Shown: piece after piece, positions 39,970 through 48,892 of the stretch
Numbering within the stretch: the first letter of the stretch is position 1
How the letters are laid out: each line of letters begins with the position of its first letter
Origin: Cryomorpha ignava
GTDB lineage: Bacteria; Bacteroidota; Bacteroidia; Flavobacteriales_D; Cryomorphaceae
Direction: 5' to 3'
NCBI RefSeq assembly: GCF_010686655.1
Contig: NZ_JAAGVY010000002.1
Location: 186,001 to 250,000 of the forward strand
Length of the DNA stretch: 64,000 nt
Position numbers and translations under genes: made by a program
The notes under the pieces: model-generated
What the model was told of the DNA's origin: nothing
The model's database searches: none
The model's input: only the letters and a program-made list of their open reading frames with translations

Positions 39970-41820
39970 TTACTTCATCAAGTTCGTGCTCAACTCTTGC
40001 GCCAAAACACGTTTATCTTCAACTATTGTAGAAGCATACTGACCTTGAATGGCTGCAATCCATTTCTTGGCGCGAGCATTCAACTGAAATGAATCTGTCA
40101 TCATTCTTCCACGCGAAACCAAAATTCCCATGTCGGCACCTTCGTATAGGTAGTCGCCTTGTTTGGTAATGCGCATGAAGAAGGCTTCACTCTCACTTTC
40201 TACCGCCCGTCTGTGCGTGTCCATTCGGTCAAACTGAATATGGCCGTTGTCAAACATTTTCCAGATACCCGATCTTGGAGCTTGATCAACGTATTCAATG
40301 GTATCGGCTGTGTGCTTCACAATAAGCTGACTCCAGCTGTCCACATTTTCTTCGGTTGACCAGCGGTCGTTGAGTGCTGTTACATCTAGTTCGTAATCTA
40401 CGTCCATCCACTCCAAAATATGGAAGATAAAAAGTGGAGCATCTGCCAGTGCAAATACGGCATGGTTCGTAATTGAGCTTGCACCCGTAACACGTGGATT
40501 TAACTCGCCAAGGTAAATTTCTCCATTATCCTGATCAATCAGGTAATCCAATTCGAAATAGCCTTTGTAACCTTCTTTTCGAAGCTGATCTCCAAAAAGA
40601 CGGGTGTATTTTCGGGCTTTCTCTCTCAATTCGGGTGTAAATGCTCCCGGGTAAATCTCGTTTCCGCACCAACCACCTTTGTAAGGGGTAAGTTCTTTAA
40701 ATCCGACCAATTCTGTCATTAGCGGAGCTACAACAGTTCCGTGTTTGGTTACGCAGGCTTCAATTGCAGAACCTTTACAATTGATGCGTTTCATTATTTT
40801 TACTTCTTTCTCTTGCTCTATCTCGTCGGCATATTTGTTATACTCTGCTTCATTCGAGATGAAAAAAGTGGTATGGCCGGAATCACCAAAGGGCGTTTGA
40901 ATTACCAAATCGTTTCCGAGCTTGGTGGTGAGTTTTTGAAGGTGCTCGTAGTTCTTAACTTCTGATAGTACGTTAGGAACGCATGGTACACCGGCTTTCA
41001 TCGCCAATCTGTTCGTATTTACTTTGTTGTCGAGAAAGGTGCGCATCTTTGCAGAAGGAAACATAATTTCCAGTCCTTGTTTTTTTGCTAACTTCTCTGT
41101 TTCTTCATTAAACATCAAAAACATGGCTTTACCGGCTTTCTTGCCTTTAGACCTGGTTTTAAGATAGTCTTGCACTTCAGGGTGCATCAGCAAGTAGTTG
41201 TTGATGTCTTCGATACTTGTAAAATCATCGTGTGGAATTTCTTCTTTCGGTGAAAATACGTTGGGGTGAAGTCCGTCGAAACATTCAATGTAACTGACAA
41301 ACTTAAAGCTCTTAATCCATTCATCTGCACCCAAAAGGTTAAAATTGGTGGCACTGATGAAATATATAGGGACTTCGTTTTTGTGAAAGTACCTGCGAAT
41401 ATCAGCTACGCCTTTCAATTTCATTGATGCAGCCTTATTAGCTGTGGGACGTTTTTTGGCGGAAGTCTTTTTCTTGACCGCCTTCTTAACAACGGTTTTG
41501 TTTGCTGCGGCTTTTTTGGCCACAGGCGTTTTAGCAGCTGGTTTCTTTGCAGTTGCTTTCTTTGCAGTTGCTTTCTTTGCAGTTGCTTTCTTTGCTGCAG
41601 GCTTCTTAGCGTCAACGCCAGTCGTTACGGGTTTTGCAGCAGCCGTAGGCTTTTCTGCTGCCGTATTCTTAGTCGCTGGATTATTGGCCTTAGCTTTCTT
41701 AGCTGCCGGTTTTTTAGCGGCATTACTTGCAGATGCCGGTTTTGCAGATGCAGCTGGTATACCCGATTTTGTTTTTTTCTCTTCTGTCTTTTTAGCGTTC
41801 TTCGTATCTGTAGTTGCCAT
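39970..41820 (-). CDS. ATP-grasp ligase with histone-H1-like Lys/Ala/Pro tail
   Basis: Of 616 residues, the first 130 are a low-complexity basic tail of AKK, PAAKK and ATAKK repeats. The rest is a carboxylate-amine ligase: PSAKMRTFLDNKVNTNRLAM (pre-ATP helix), VIQTPFGDSGHTTFFIS (nucleotide loop), IMKRINCKGSAIEACVTKHG and GYFELDYLID ... EIYLGELNPRVTGAS (Mg ligands Glu/Glu/Asn). It starts one base after the decarboxylase stop. It should join a carboxylate to an amine using ATP. The tail may bind nucleic acid or other polyanions; its role is unknown. Confidence 0.85.
   Translation of the reverse strand: MATTDTKNAKKTEEKKTKSGIPAASAKPASASNAAKKPAAKKAKANNPATKNTAAEKPTAAAKPVTTGVDAKKPAAKKATAKKATAKKATAKKPAAKTPVAKKAAANKTVVKKAVKKKTSAKKRPTANKAASMKLKGVADIRRYFHKNEVPIYFISATNFNLLGADEWIKSFKFVSYIECFDGLHPNVFSPKEEIPHDDFTSIEDINNYLLMHPEVQDYLKTRSKGKKAGKAMFLMFNEETEKLAKKQGLEIMFPSAKMRTFLDNKVNTNRLAMKAGVPCVPNVLSEVKNYEHLQKLTTKLGNDLVIQTPFGDSGHTTFFISNEAEYNKYADEIEQEKEVKIMKRINCKGSAIEACVTKHGTVVAPLMTELVGFKELTPYKGGWCGNEIYPGAFTPELREKARKYTRLFGDQLRKEGYKGYFELDYLIDQDNGEIYLGELNPRVTGASSITNHAVFALADAPLFIFHILEWMDVDYELDVTALNDRWSTEENVDSWSQLIVKHTADTIEYVDQAPRSGIWKMFDNGHIQFDRMDTHRRAVESESEAFFMRITKQGDYLYEGADMGILVSRGRMMTDSFQLNARAKKWIAAIQGQYASTIVEDKRVLAQELSTNLMK
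41542..41586. repeat. Three tandem 15-bp units in the ATP-grasp tail
   Basis: Three identical copies of TTTCTTTGCAGTTGC (41542-41556, 41557-41571, 41572-41586) and a partial fourth encode the ATAKK pentapeptides. Such an array can gain or lose units by slippage without breaking the frame. Confidence 0.9.
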
Positions 41821-41821
41821 T

Positions 41822-44593
41822 TTATTTATTGTTTTTGTTAGTACCAGCCTTTATTTTCTTGTTAGAAATCCCCGGCCGGCCGATGGCTCCGATGGAAGTC
41901 GCTGTCATTTGTCTGTCTAATACGCTTTGCTTGAAAACGCGTAATCCCAAATCGGCGCGATAACCGTGTATTTCTGTAACATCCAGAGCAAGCATGAATT
42001 TTATAATTTCTTCTGTGGCTACCTGCCCAGGCACTAAAACTGGAAAGCCCGGTGGATAAGGTATTACGAATGATGATGCCACCAGTTCCTTATTCTTTGC
42101 CATCTCGGCAAGGCAATCTTCAAGCGGAATATACGTATAATTTTCTTCGTCGTAAGTTAGAAAGTAAGCTTCGCGCAAATTTCCACCCGGAATGCCCGGA
42201 ACCGCTTGAAAAGATGTGTGGAAATAACTGAAATCAGGTAGGGGTGGTACATCGTTTGTGAGCGACCAAACCTTTTTATTGTGAATCTCAAGTTCGCGAG
42301 CATCAAGGGCATGTAATCCGCTGTCGAGCATTTCAGAAATGCGCAGCAAAGCATTGATCAAATAAGTAATGCTTCCGCGGCTTGTGCCAATATTGGTCAT
42401 AAAAAGCACGGTATTACGCGATGTCTTATTGATCTGGATATTAAATTTATCCATCAAAAACTTGTTCTTAAACGTATCGCCATCCACACCAGTGCGACCA
42501 ATGTGTAAGGTAATCTTGGTTGGATCAAGCACAAATTCATCTTCAGCCCAAGCGGTTTCCATTCGGTTCCAACCTTTATCTCTGGTGTAGTATTCGGCAA
42601 TGTCCGTTTGGCGGTATTTCGATGGAATAAAATCTTTAACCGTAAGCACATCAAAATACTTGTTTAGCGCCGGGTCATCGTTAATTTTGGCACGAAGCGA
42701 CATAGCGAGTTCAATGCCGCGCTCTACCAATTCATATCCTTCAAATTGTACCTGCCGTCGGCCTGCATCAAGCGAAGCCAGCATTTGATAATTTGGCGAA
42801 GTGGAAGTATGCGTCATGTAGGCTTCCATAAATGTCGCCTGGCTTTTTCGGCGGAAATCCTGATCCCAAATATGAATCATCGATCCCTGTCGGAAGCTAC
42901 TCAACGTTTTGTGCGTGCTTTGGGTGGCATAAGCGCGTATGCGTACCTTATCTGGGTCTGGCAAGCAAGGTTGTTCGCCTTCCGCCAATGACTTTATATG
43001 CGCGTCATATTCTTCGCGATATGCAGCAGTTTGGTATCTCTTCTCCAGCTTTTTAGCCACAAACATAGCTGTACGCTTTTTGAAGGTGTATGTAAATCCG
43101 GCAAAGGCAAACCAGGCTTCATCCCACAGGAAAACCATATCGGGCTTAATAGCCAATACTTCTTCCATCATGCGCTCTACATTGTACACCATTCCATCAA
43201 ATGTGCAATTTGTTAAGAGCAACATTTTTACTTTATCCAGTCTTCCGCTTTTGCGAAGAAGGTGGAGTTTCTCGATGATCTCATGCCGGGGAACGGCGCC
43301 ATACATCGAATATTTTTCAATAGGGTAGGAGTCAAGATACACTGGAAAGGCGCCCGAAAGTACAAGTCCGTAATGATGTGATTTGTGGCAATCGCGGTCA
43401 ATAAGCACCACGTCTCCGGGAGCTACGATGGCCTGCATTACTATTTTATTGGCTGTAGAAGTTCCGTTTGTCACCAAAAAGGTATGCATAGAACCGTAGG
43501 CGTCGCGGCACATTTCCTGCGCCTTTTTAAGCGGCCCTGTGGGTTGAAGTAAGGAGTCAAGGCCACCGGTAGTAGCAGAAGTTTCGGCCAGAAAAAGATT
43601 GCGGCCGTAGAAATCACCAAAATCGCGGATCCAGCGGGATTTGAAAATGGAACCACCACGTGAAATCGGCATGGCGTGAAATACACCTGTCGGCTTTTGG
43701 CTGTATTCCATTAATGCAGTAAAAAAGGGAGTCTCATAGCGTTCTGCAATTCCGCGGATGATGCTAAGATGTATTTCCTGAAAATCTTCCTTTCGGTAAA
43801 ATATTCGCCGAAAGGTGTTTATAGTGCTGTCTTTAAGATCAGCTAATACGGTATCGGTTACATAATAGGTATCAATTTCGGGCCTGAACTGTTTAATTAC
43901 TTGTCCCAAAAGAGGACCAAGGTCTTCGTCTTTGCTTTGGACAGGGCCCAAGTCTAACGCATGTTGAATATAAGGCCTGATTAACGGGTCTATTTCTTTC
44001 CATGAAAATGGGGGAGCGTAGCGTATTACTACCGATTGAATGTTGGTATTAAAAAGCAAGGTGATAAGCGCATCCTGAAATGAGCGCTGCACAACCAAAC
44101 TATATCTAAATTGCTCGCTGCTGCTGCGCAAACTTGACAGTTTTTGGCGCATTGCCCGTTCATCGCTTTCAGAAATATTCTCAACCAAAAGTACTTCAAA
44201 ATAATTCTGCTTCGTGCCTTCCGGCTGATCGATAGTTTCAATCTCGTCGCCCTTTTCGTTGTCCATCCGCAATTCTTCGCCACTTCTAAAGCTGTCGCTG
44301 ATCAAGGCTCTCCTAATATCGGCAACGTTATGCGCCATGGCCACATATTCGTGCCGGTTAAAAGCTTCCTGTAGCGACATATATTTTCGCATTCCCGGAA
44401 AGGCAAAATTATGCTCGATTTGAGACAGATTGCTCAATAGAACTTCGCAATCTTTAACCTGGGTCTTGGCCGAAGCAGAACCTTCCGTTGCTTCTGACAA
44501 GCTCACAGATGCCGATCTCAATTTGTTCCAGAGATCCATTCGGAGCTGGCCAATGTTGTAATAGGGAGCGTTAACGACTTTTTTCTTTGTCAT
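41822..44593 (-). CDS. Orn/Lys/Arg decarboxylase-family PLP enzyme with long N-terminus
   Basis: The 923-residue protein has a 320-residue N-terminal part of partly unknown fold (LEVLLVENISESDERAMRQK-like receiver-type strand pattern near 130-170), then a fold-type I PLP domain: TSATTGGLDSLLQPTGPLKK, FLVTNGTSTANKIVMQAIV, GDVVLIDRDCHKSHHYGLVL, FLWDEAWFAFAGF and ATQSTHKTLSSFRQGS with Lys562 as the PLP lysine. The C-terminal VIPYPPGFPVLVPGQ is typical of this decarboxylase group. It should remove CO2 from a basic amino acid; which one cannot be told. Core of the minus-strand operon. Confidence 0.9.
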   Translation of the reverse strand: MTKKKVVNAPYYNIGQLRMDLWNKLRSASVSLSEATEGSASAKTQVKDCEVLLSNLSQIEHNFAFPGMRKYMSLQEAFNRHEYVAMAHNVADIRRALISDSFRSGEELRMDNEKGDEIETIDQPEGTKQNYFEVLLVENISESDERAMRQKLSSLRSSSEQFRYSLVVQRSFQDALITLLFNTNIQSVVIRYAPPFSWKEIDPLIRPYIQHALDLGPVQSKDEDLGPLLGQVIKQFRPEIDTYYVTDTVLADLKDSTINTFRRIFYRKEDFQEIHLSIIRGIAERYETPFFTALMEYSQKPTGVFHAMPISRGGSIFKSRWIRDFGDFYGRNLFLAETSATTGGLDSLLQPTGPLKKAQEMCRDAYGSMHTFLVTNGTSTANKIVMQAIVAPGDVVLIDRDCHKSHHYGLVLSGAFPVYLDSYPIEKYSMYGAVPRHEIIEKLHLLRKSGRLDKVKMLLLTNCTFDGMVYNVERMMEEVLAIKPDMVFLWDEAWFAFAGFTYTFKKRTAMFVAKKLEKRYQTAAYREEYDAHIKSLAEGEQPCLPDPDKVRIRAYATQSTHKTLSSFRQGSMIHIWDQDFRRKSQATFMEAYMTHTSTSPNYQMLASLDAGRRQVQFEGYELVERGIELAMSLRAKINDDPALNKYFDVLTVKDFIPSKYRQTDIAEYYTRDKGWNRMETAWAEDEFVLDPTKITLHIGRTGVDGDTFKNKFLMDKFNIQINKTSRNTVLFMTNIGTSRGSITYLINALLRISEMLDSGLHALDARELEIHNKKVWSLTNDVPPLPDFSYFHTSFQAVPGIPGGNLREAYFLTYDEENYTYIPLEDCLAEMAKNKELVASSFVIPYPPGFPVLVPGQVATEEIIKFMLALDVTEIHGYRADLGLRVFKQSVLDRQMTATSIGAIGRPGISNKKIKAGTNKNNK

Positions 44594-44595
44594 AA

Positions 44596-44976
44596 TTATT
44601 CGGAGTGTAAGGCGAGTTTATTTCCTTCGCTGTCAATGAAAATGGCGAAGTAACCCGACTCTTCATTGATGAATGTTTTGGGCATGATGATGCGTCCGCC
44701 TGCATCGGGCACCCGTGAAAGAATGGTTTCTAGGTCTTTACCACCATTGAGGTAAAGCAATGGCCCAATTTGACCCGGAATAGAACCGGGGCCGTGCACT
44801 ACCGCGCCACCAACACCAGAGCTAGTCGGAAATACGGCCATGGAATGTGTGGAGCTTACCACGCGCTCCATCTTAATGTTATAGATATGATCGTAAAAAG
44901 CAACCGCCTTCTCAAAGTTGAGCGCCGGAATTTCAAACCAACTCACGAAGTCCTTCAGTTTAGTTTCTGTTTTCAT
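44596..44976 (-). CDS. VOC-family (glyoxalase-like) protein
   Basis: ATG at 44976 is preferred to 45000 because GGAAGG lies just upstream; this gives 126 residues. The VOC fold is seen as FVSWFEIPALNFEKAVAFYD, SSTHSMAVFPTSSGVGGAVV, GPLLYLNGGKDLETILSRV, AGGRIIMPKTFI and SGYFAIFIDSEGNKLALHS, with a late Glu/His position as possible metal ligand. VOC proteins catalyse isomerisation, dioxygenation or lyase reactions or act as binding proteins. The two-base spacing to the decarboxylase gene implies co-translation. Confidence 0.88.
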   Translation of the reverse strand: MKTETKLKDFVSWFEIPALNFEKAVAFYDHIYNIKMERVVSSTHSMAVFPTSSGVGGAVVHGPGSIPGQIGPLLYLNGGKDLETILSRVPDAGGRIIMPKTFINEESGYFAIFIDSEGNKLALHSE

Positions 44977-45018
44977 TTTCCTTCCTGTTGTTGATCCCAT
45001 GTTTTAGTTTTTATTTCG

Positions 45019-45080
45019 TTGCCCCGCGATAAATCGACGGGGGTACATGAGCGTATCCCCGTCAATTTATCGCAGGGCAA
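45019..45080. repeat. Long stem-loop inside the operon
   Basis: Arms 45019-45042 and 45057-45080 are complementary at 22 of 24 positions, and the stem extends inward through GTAC (45043-45046) / GTAT (45053-45056), leaving a six-base ATGAGC loop. A second short hairpin CCGCG-caa-CGCGG lies at about 45101-45114. With no T run it is more a processing or repeat element than a classic terminator. Confidence 0.75.
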
Positions 45081-45139
45081 TACACTCGTGGGGCAGACTG
45101 CCGCGCAACGCGGGGCGTTAGCAAGCAGAACCGCCAAAT

Positions 45140-46054
45140 TTAAAAAGTTGGTGCCTGTGGTATTTCCATTTTGTATTCTTCCAGTTTCAATTCGGCAAGT
45201 CTTTCCACCCTTTCAGGTTTAATCAACGGGCCTAACGAATTTAGATAAGTTAAATCGGTACCCGGTTGGTAAATTGTAAATTGCCCGATGTGATCTCTAA
45301 AGCTTTTTAAGGGTTGCCCCAAATGCAGAACACCCAATTCGCGGCTGCGCCTTACTCTTTCGATATTTAGCTCAAGCGGAAAAATCTCTTCATTTCCGCC
45401 GGCCTCATAAAGTACGCGACCATCAGGACCACACACTATCGACCCACCGCTGCCGCCTGTATCCAATCCATTCACATCAAAGAAGAAGCATTGGTTTACT
45501 GCCGCCATGGCTCGGACAATCGAGAGTTCAATTTCGCGGTCTATTGTTCCCGTAAGGGTAGGGTGAAGAATAACTTCGGCTCCCATTAACGCTAAGGTGC
45601 GCACTGTTTCGGGAAACCACATATCGTAGCAAATAGAAACGCCAAATCGGCCTACATCTGGTACATCAAACACGCAGTATTCGCTTCCGGGTGTTACGCC
45701 AACTTCATACGGGTAAAACGGAAACATTTTGCTGTAGCGTTTTACAACTTCTCCTTGTGGATTGATAACAGTGGCGGTATTGTAAATAGCTCCTTCTCTG
45801 TTTTCGAAAACAGAACCCGGCAGTAACCAGATGCCGTACTTTTTGGCAAGAGCCTGCATTTCTGTTTCAAAATGGTTTGGTATAGCTTGCGCGGTTTTAA
45901 TCAACGGCCCGTAAGGACTCAATTCACTAAACACAATCATCTCTACCCAAGGATAAAGATTCATTGTAATATTAATTTTTAGCTTCATCATTTCCACATT
46001 GGGAACGATGGCCGAAACTTTCATTTGAATTCCGGCAATGGCAAATGGCTTCAT
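45140..46054 (-). CDS. Nitrilase-superfamily carbon-nitrogen hydrolase
   Basis: The 304-residue protein shows the Glu-Lys-Cys triad: Glu44 in VFSELSPYG, Lys109 in KRYSKMFPF and Cys142 in VSICYDMWFPE. GVTPGSEYCVFD, RAMAAVNQCFFFDVNG and GGSGGSIVCGPDGRVL match amidase or N-carbamoylputrescine-amidase-like enzymes. It would hydrolyse an amide, carbamoyl or nitrile group on a metabolite. The start overlaps the aminotransferase stop by four bases. A stem-loop separates it from the VOC gene. Confidence 0.9.
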   Translation of the reverse strand: MKPFAIAGIQMKVSAIVPNVEMMKLKINITMNLYPWVEMIVFSELSPYGPLIKTAQAIPNHFETEMQALAKKYGIWLLPGSVFENREGAIYNTATVINPQGEVVKRYSKMFPFYPYEVGVTPGSEYCVFDVPDVGRFGVSICYDMWFPETVRTLALMGAEVILHPTLTGTIDREIELSIVRAMAAVNQCFFFDVNGLDTGGSGGSIVCGPDGRVLYEAGGNEEIFPLELNIERVRRSRELGVLHLGQPLKSFRDHIGQFTIYQPGTDLTYLNSLGPLIKPERVERLAELKLEEYKMEIPQAPTF

Positions 46055-47370
46055 ATAGATTTTTTTATTGATTCTGTGATAGCTGTTTCTAAAATAACGA
46101 GTCCGCGGTTCAATTGTTCGTCAGTAATTACTAGTGGTGAAAGAATGCGAATTATGTTTTTCTCCATTCCGGCACTGATTATTATCAAATCGTTGTGGGC
46201 ACAATGTCGCACTATTTCATTGCACAGATCAGAATCTGGTTGCTCAGGGTCGTTGTGTTTCACGAATTCAATTCCAATCATGGCTCCGAGTCCACGCACA
46301 TCTCCAATGCTACTGTATTGTTTTTTCAGGTTGTGTAAGCGCTGGTTTATCTGGTCGGCTATATAATTAGCACGGGAATTCAAATCCAGCTCTTCCATCA
46401 ATTTGATGGTCGCTAAAGCAGCTGCACAACACACCGGATTTCCGATGTAGGTACCGCCAATGCTGCCAGATGCAGCTGCGTCCATTACTGCGGTGCGTCC
46501 CACTACAGCTGCAATGGGCATTCCCGAACCCATAGATTTGGCGTAAGTGCTAAGGTCGGGCGTTACGCCGTAATGCTGCCATGAAGCCCAATAGCCTGTT
46601 CGACAAAATCCGCTTTGAACTTCATCGATAATGAGCATAATTTCATATTTATCGCAATGGGCGCGCAAGCCTTCCAAATAGCGTTTTGGTACTGGATTAA
46701 ATCCGCCTTCGCCCTGAACTGCTTCAATAATGATGGCAGCTACAATAGATGGGTCTACTAAATTATGGGTACTCTTTTCTAGGTGATCCAATTCCTGATC
46801 GATAAAGGCTTCATAATCCATCCCTTTTCCGTAAAGGTAAAAATTGGGGAAACGCAGTCGATAAACTTCTGGCGCAAAGGGTCCACAACCTATCTTATAA
46901 CCTATTTTGCTAGTCAAAGTCATGGCCATCATAGTGCGACCGTGATAGGCTTCCGAAAAACCAATTACTGCCTGACGGCCAGTAGCTTGTCGGGCAATTT
47001 TAACGGCATTTTCAACTGCTTCGGCGCCGGTGCTCACCAGCATAGCCTTGGTTTCGCCGCCGTGTGGCAGAATTTCGATAAGCTTTTCGCAAAGCTGAAC
47101 ATAAGGCTCATAAGACACTACGTTAAAACTGGTGTGCAGGTATTTTGCGGCTTGTTCTTGAATGGCTTTAACGACCGACTCGGGGCAATGGCCGGCATTC
47201 ACTACGCCAATTCCGCCGGCGAAATCTATTAGCTCTCTTCCGTCAACATCAGTAATGATAGCGCCCCTGGCATGTTGTACAGTGGCAGTGTTGAACACGC
47301 CAACACCATTGGCCACAACTTTTTTTCTCCTTTCCAGGAGTTCTACAGATTTTCTAGTTTCAGCAATCAT
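46051..47370 (-). CDS. Class III aminotransferase (4-aminobutyrate type)
   Basis: The 439-residue protein has ELIDFAGGIGVVNAGHCPES, VSTGAEAVENAVKIARQATG, GFSEAYHGRTMMAMTLTSK, LIIDEVQSGFCRTG (Asp for the PLP ring N), STYAKSMGSGMPIAAVVGR (PLP lysine) and GTYIGNPVCCAAALA. These place it with GabT-type omega-aminotransferases of 4-aminobutyrate, putrescine or related amines. It is the first gene of the minus-strand operon and overlaps the nitrilase gene by four bases. Substrate choice inferred only from family. Confidence 0.92.
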   Translation of the reverse strand: MIAETRKSVELLERRKKVVANGVGVFNTATVQHARGAIITDVDGRELIDFAGGIGVVNAGHCPESVVKAIQEQAAKYLHTSFNVVSYEPYVQLCEKLIEILPHGGETKAMLVSTGAEAVENAVKIARQATGRQAVIGFSEAYHGRTMMAMTLTSKIGYKIGCGPFAPEVYRLRFPNFYLYGKGMDYEAFIDQELDHLEKSTHNLVDPSIVAAIIIEAVQGEGGFNPVPKRYLEGLRAHCDKYEIMLIIDEVQSGFCRTGYWASWQHYGVTPDLSTYAKSMGSGMPIAAVVGRTAVMDAAASGSIGGTYIGNPVCCAAALATIKLMEELDLNSRANYIADQINQRLHNLKKQYSSIGDVRGLGAMIGIEFVKHNDPEQPDSDLCNEIVRHCAHNDLIIISAGMEKNIIRILSPLVITDEQLNRGLVILETAITESIKKSI

Positions 47371-47729
47371 TAAAATACGTTATTATATAGAAAAATGATA
47401 TTTCGAATGATCAACATTTGCAGATGAGCCTCAATAGAATTATCAAGCTATGCATTAGGCTTTTAAGCTCAATCTTGAGAAAAGGTATTGGTGTAACTGC
47501 CGCTTGTGTTAATCCGTGCTAAATATAACAAAAAATTATTGATATTGTTTTCCGGGTAGAAATTAGTAACATAAACGTCTATAAACCAGTGTATCAAACG
47601 GCTGGCTAAGTTTAATCTAAAATCAGTATTAAATAAAATATTTAAGCCAAATTCCTTGAAGTATAAATGATTTTTGGATAAGGAGGCTTTGATCACCTTA
47701 AGTTTTTTGGTGGAATATTGTGCGATATA
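47371..47729. other. Intergenic region upstream of the operon
   Basis: Likely contains the promoter of the minus-strand operon near 47371-47450. A 75-codon minus-strand frame at 47469-47696 has no start signal or family match and is taken as spurious. Confidence 0.4.
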
Positions 47730-48146
47730 TTAAGCTCGCTTCGAGCGCATGGCTTTTACTTTTGCAATTTGTGAATTGATTATCAGGTCTTTGTATTGAT
47801 CGGTTTCCATTCCAAATAAGGCAAGCTTTCCTTCAGCGTCGCTGTGCACACCAAATCCATATCTTTTGCAAAGAGGTGAAGCTCTAAAACACGGTTGCCC
47901 TTTTGAAAAGAATTTAGTTCTTGCCTCATCCAATTCATCTTTTGAAAGACCTTTTCTTAGCGCAAATACTCGAAATAGTACATCATCTGAAGTGTAAATG
48001 TATGGCTGATCGTTAATTATCTCAAACTGCAAGTTCACCACCGATTTTTGATCTCCAATTAAAGGTGGCATCACTCCCGCTGCTACAGGGCAATCTTCGG
48101 CCACCTCAATAAGGGTGTTGACGTAATTGGTTGTATGGACTTTCAT
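47730..48146 (-). CDS. DUF6157-family protein
   Basis: The 138-residue protein has the family pattern HTTNYVNTLIEVAEDCPVAAGVMPP, NLQFEIINDQPYIYTSDDVLF, KDELDEARTKFFSKGQPCFRASPL and CKRYGFGVHSDAEGKLAL. DUF6157 proteins are small cytosolic proteins of unknown role, common in Bacteroidota and Firmicutes. Conserved Cys and Arg residues are present. Single gene. Confidence 0.88.
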   Translation of the reverse strand: MKVHTTNYVNTLIEVAEDCPVAAGVMPPLIGDQKSVVNLQFEIINDQPYIYTSDDVLFRVFALRKGLSKDELDEARTKFFSKGQPCFRASPLCKRYGFGVHSDAEGKLALFGMETDQYKDLIINSQIAKVKAMRSKRA

Positions 48147-48412
48147 TTTTATTATGAAGGTAATGAATTGAGTGATAATCTGGAGAAGTGTGGAGAATTA
48201 TTTCTGATTATAACTTGAAAATGATGTGACTACATGAATTCTATTCGAAATTGTTAAATCAAAAGTTCGGAAATTACAGTTCGAAGTTTAAAGGGTTCTT
48301 AGGTGGTGATAGAGAGAATAACTTTAAACCAATATTAAATAGTTGATTGATCCAAAATTAATTTTAAATTCTCGGAAAGCTACCTGAACGAAATCATTTC
48401 GTATATTTGAAT
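48147..48412. other. Intergenic stretch
   Basis: Nothing supportable found except AT-rich sequence before the DUF433 remnant. Confidence 0.3.
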
Positions 48413-48656
48413 ATGGAAATAATTAAGGATCTTACTAACTACTAATTCTGAAATTCAAAATGGTCAGCCCGTTTTTACTTGCACCCGCGTTCCTGTAGAA
48501 ACTCTGTTTTGGCATTTGCAAAAGGGGATTTCAATAGATGAGTTTCTTACGGATTTCCCAAGTGTAAAAAGGAGTCAGGTAATTGGGGTTATCGCTATTG
48601 CTCGTAAAATCATGACGTCGGAAAACGTTGATAAAATTTATGAAGCTGTTGCTTGA
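48413..48656 (+). pseudogene. DUF433 antitoxin with an early frameshift
   Basis: ATG 48413 gives MEIIKDL, then one extra base near 48431 puts the rest in another frame: LTTNSEIQNGQPVFTCTRVP, VETLFWHLQKGISIDEFLTD, FPSVKRSQVIGVIAIARKIM to a TGA at 48654. With the base removed it is a normal DUF433 protein of about 80 residues. The next frame is its DUF5615 partner. Confidence 0.75.
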
Positions 48657-48792
48657 TGAGAATTTACCAAAGAAGTTGAAATTAGATTTTCCCTTACATG
48701 AGATTTTTACAGTTTTAGCGGAAGGGTGGAGTGGTAAAGGTTTTTGCTTGGGATTAAAATGCAGTAAATTTTTAGAAACTGTTCTTGCATAA
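48640..48792 (+). pseudogene. DUF5615 (PIN-like) toxin, truncated
   Basis: MKLLLDENLPKKLKLDFPLH and EIFTVLAEGWSGKG match the start of DUF5615 PIN-like toxins, including the first acidic motif DEN, but the sequence then diverges and stops after 50 codons. The start overlaps DUF433 by 17 bases, as in intact modules. The catalytic C-terminal half is missing. Confidence 0.68.
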
Positions 48793-48892
48793 ATTTTCCT
48801 TTGCTTTGTATTCGCCGGGCTTGAATGTTTCGTTTAGAATAGTAATCAAGTAGTATTTCAACCCCAATTAATTTTTTGATATTAAGATACTT

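Noticed and set aside
41444-41920. 158-codon plus-strand ORF opposite the ATP-grasp tail
   Set aside because: It is the antisense reading of the Lys/Ala repeats, giving a false hydrophobic protein.
42369-43328. Several plus-strand ORFs opposite the decarboxylase gene
   Set aside because: Shadow frames of a strongly supported minus-strand gene.
47469-47696. 75-codon minus-strand ORF before the aminotransferase operon
   Set aside because: No start signal, no family likeness and AT-rich composition typical of chance frames.
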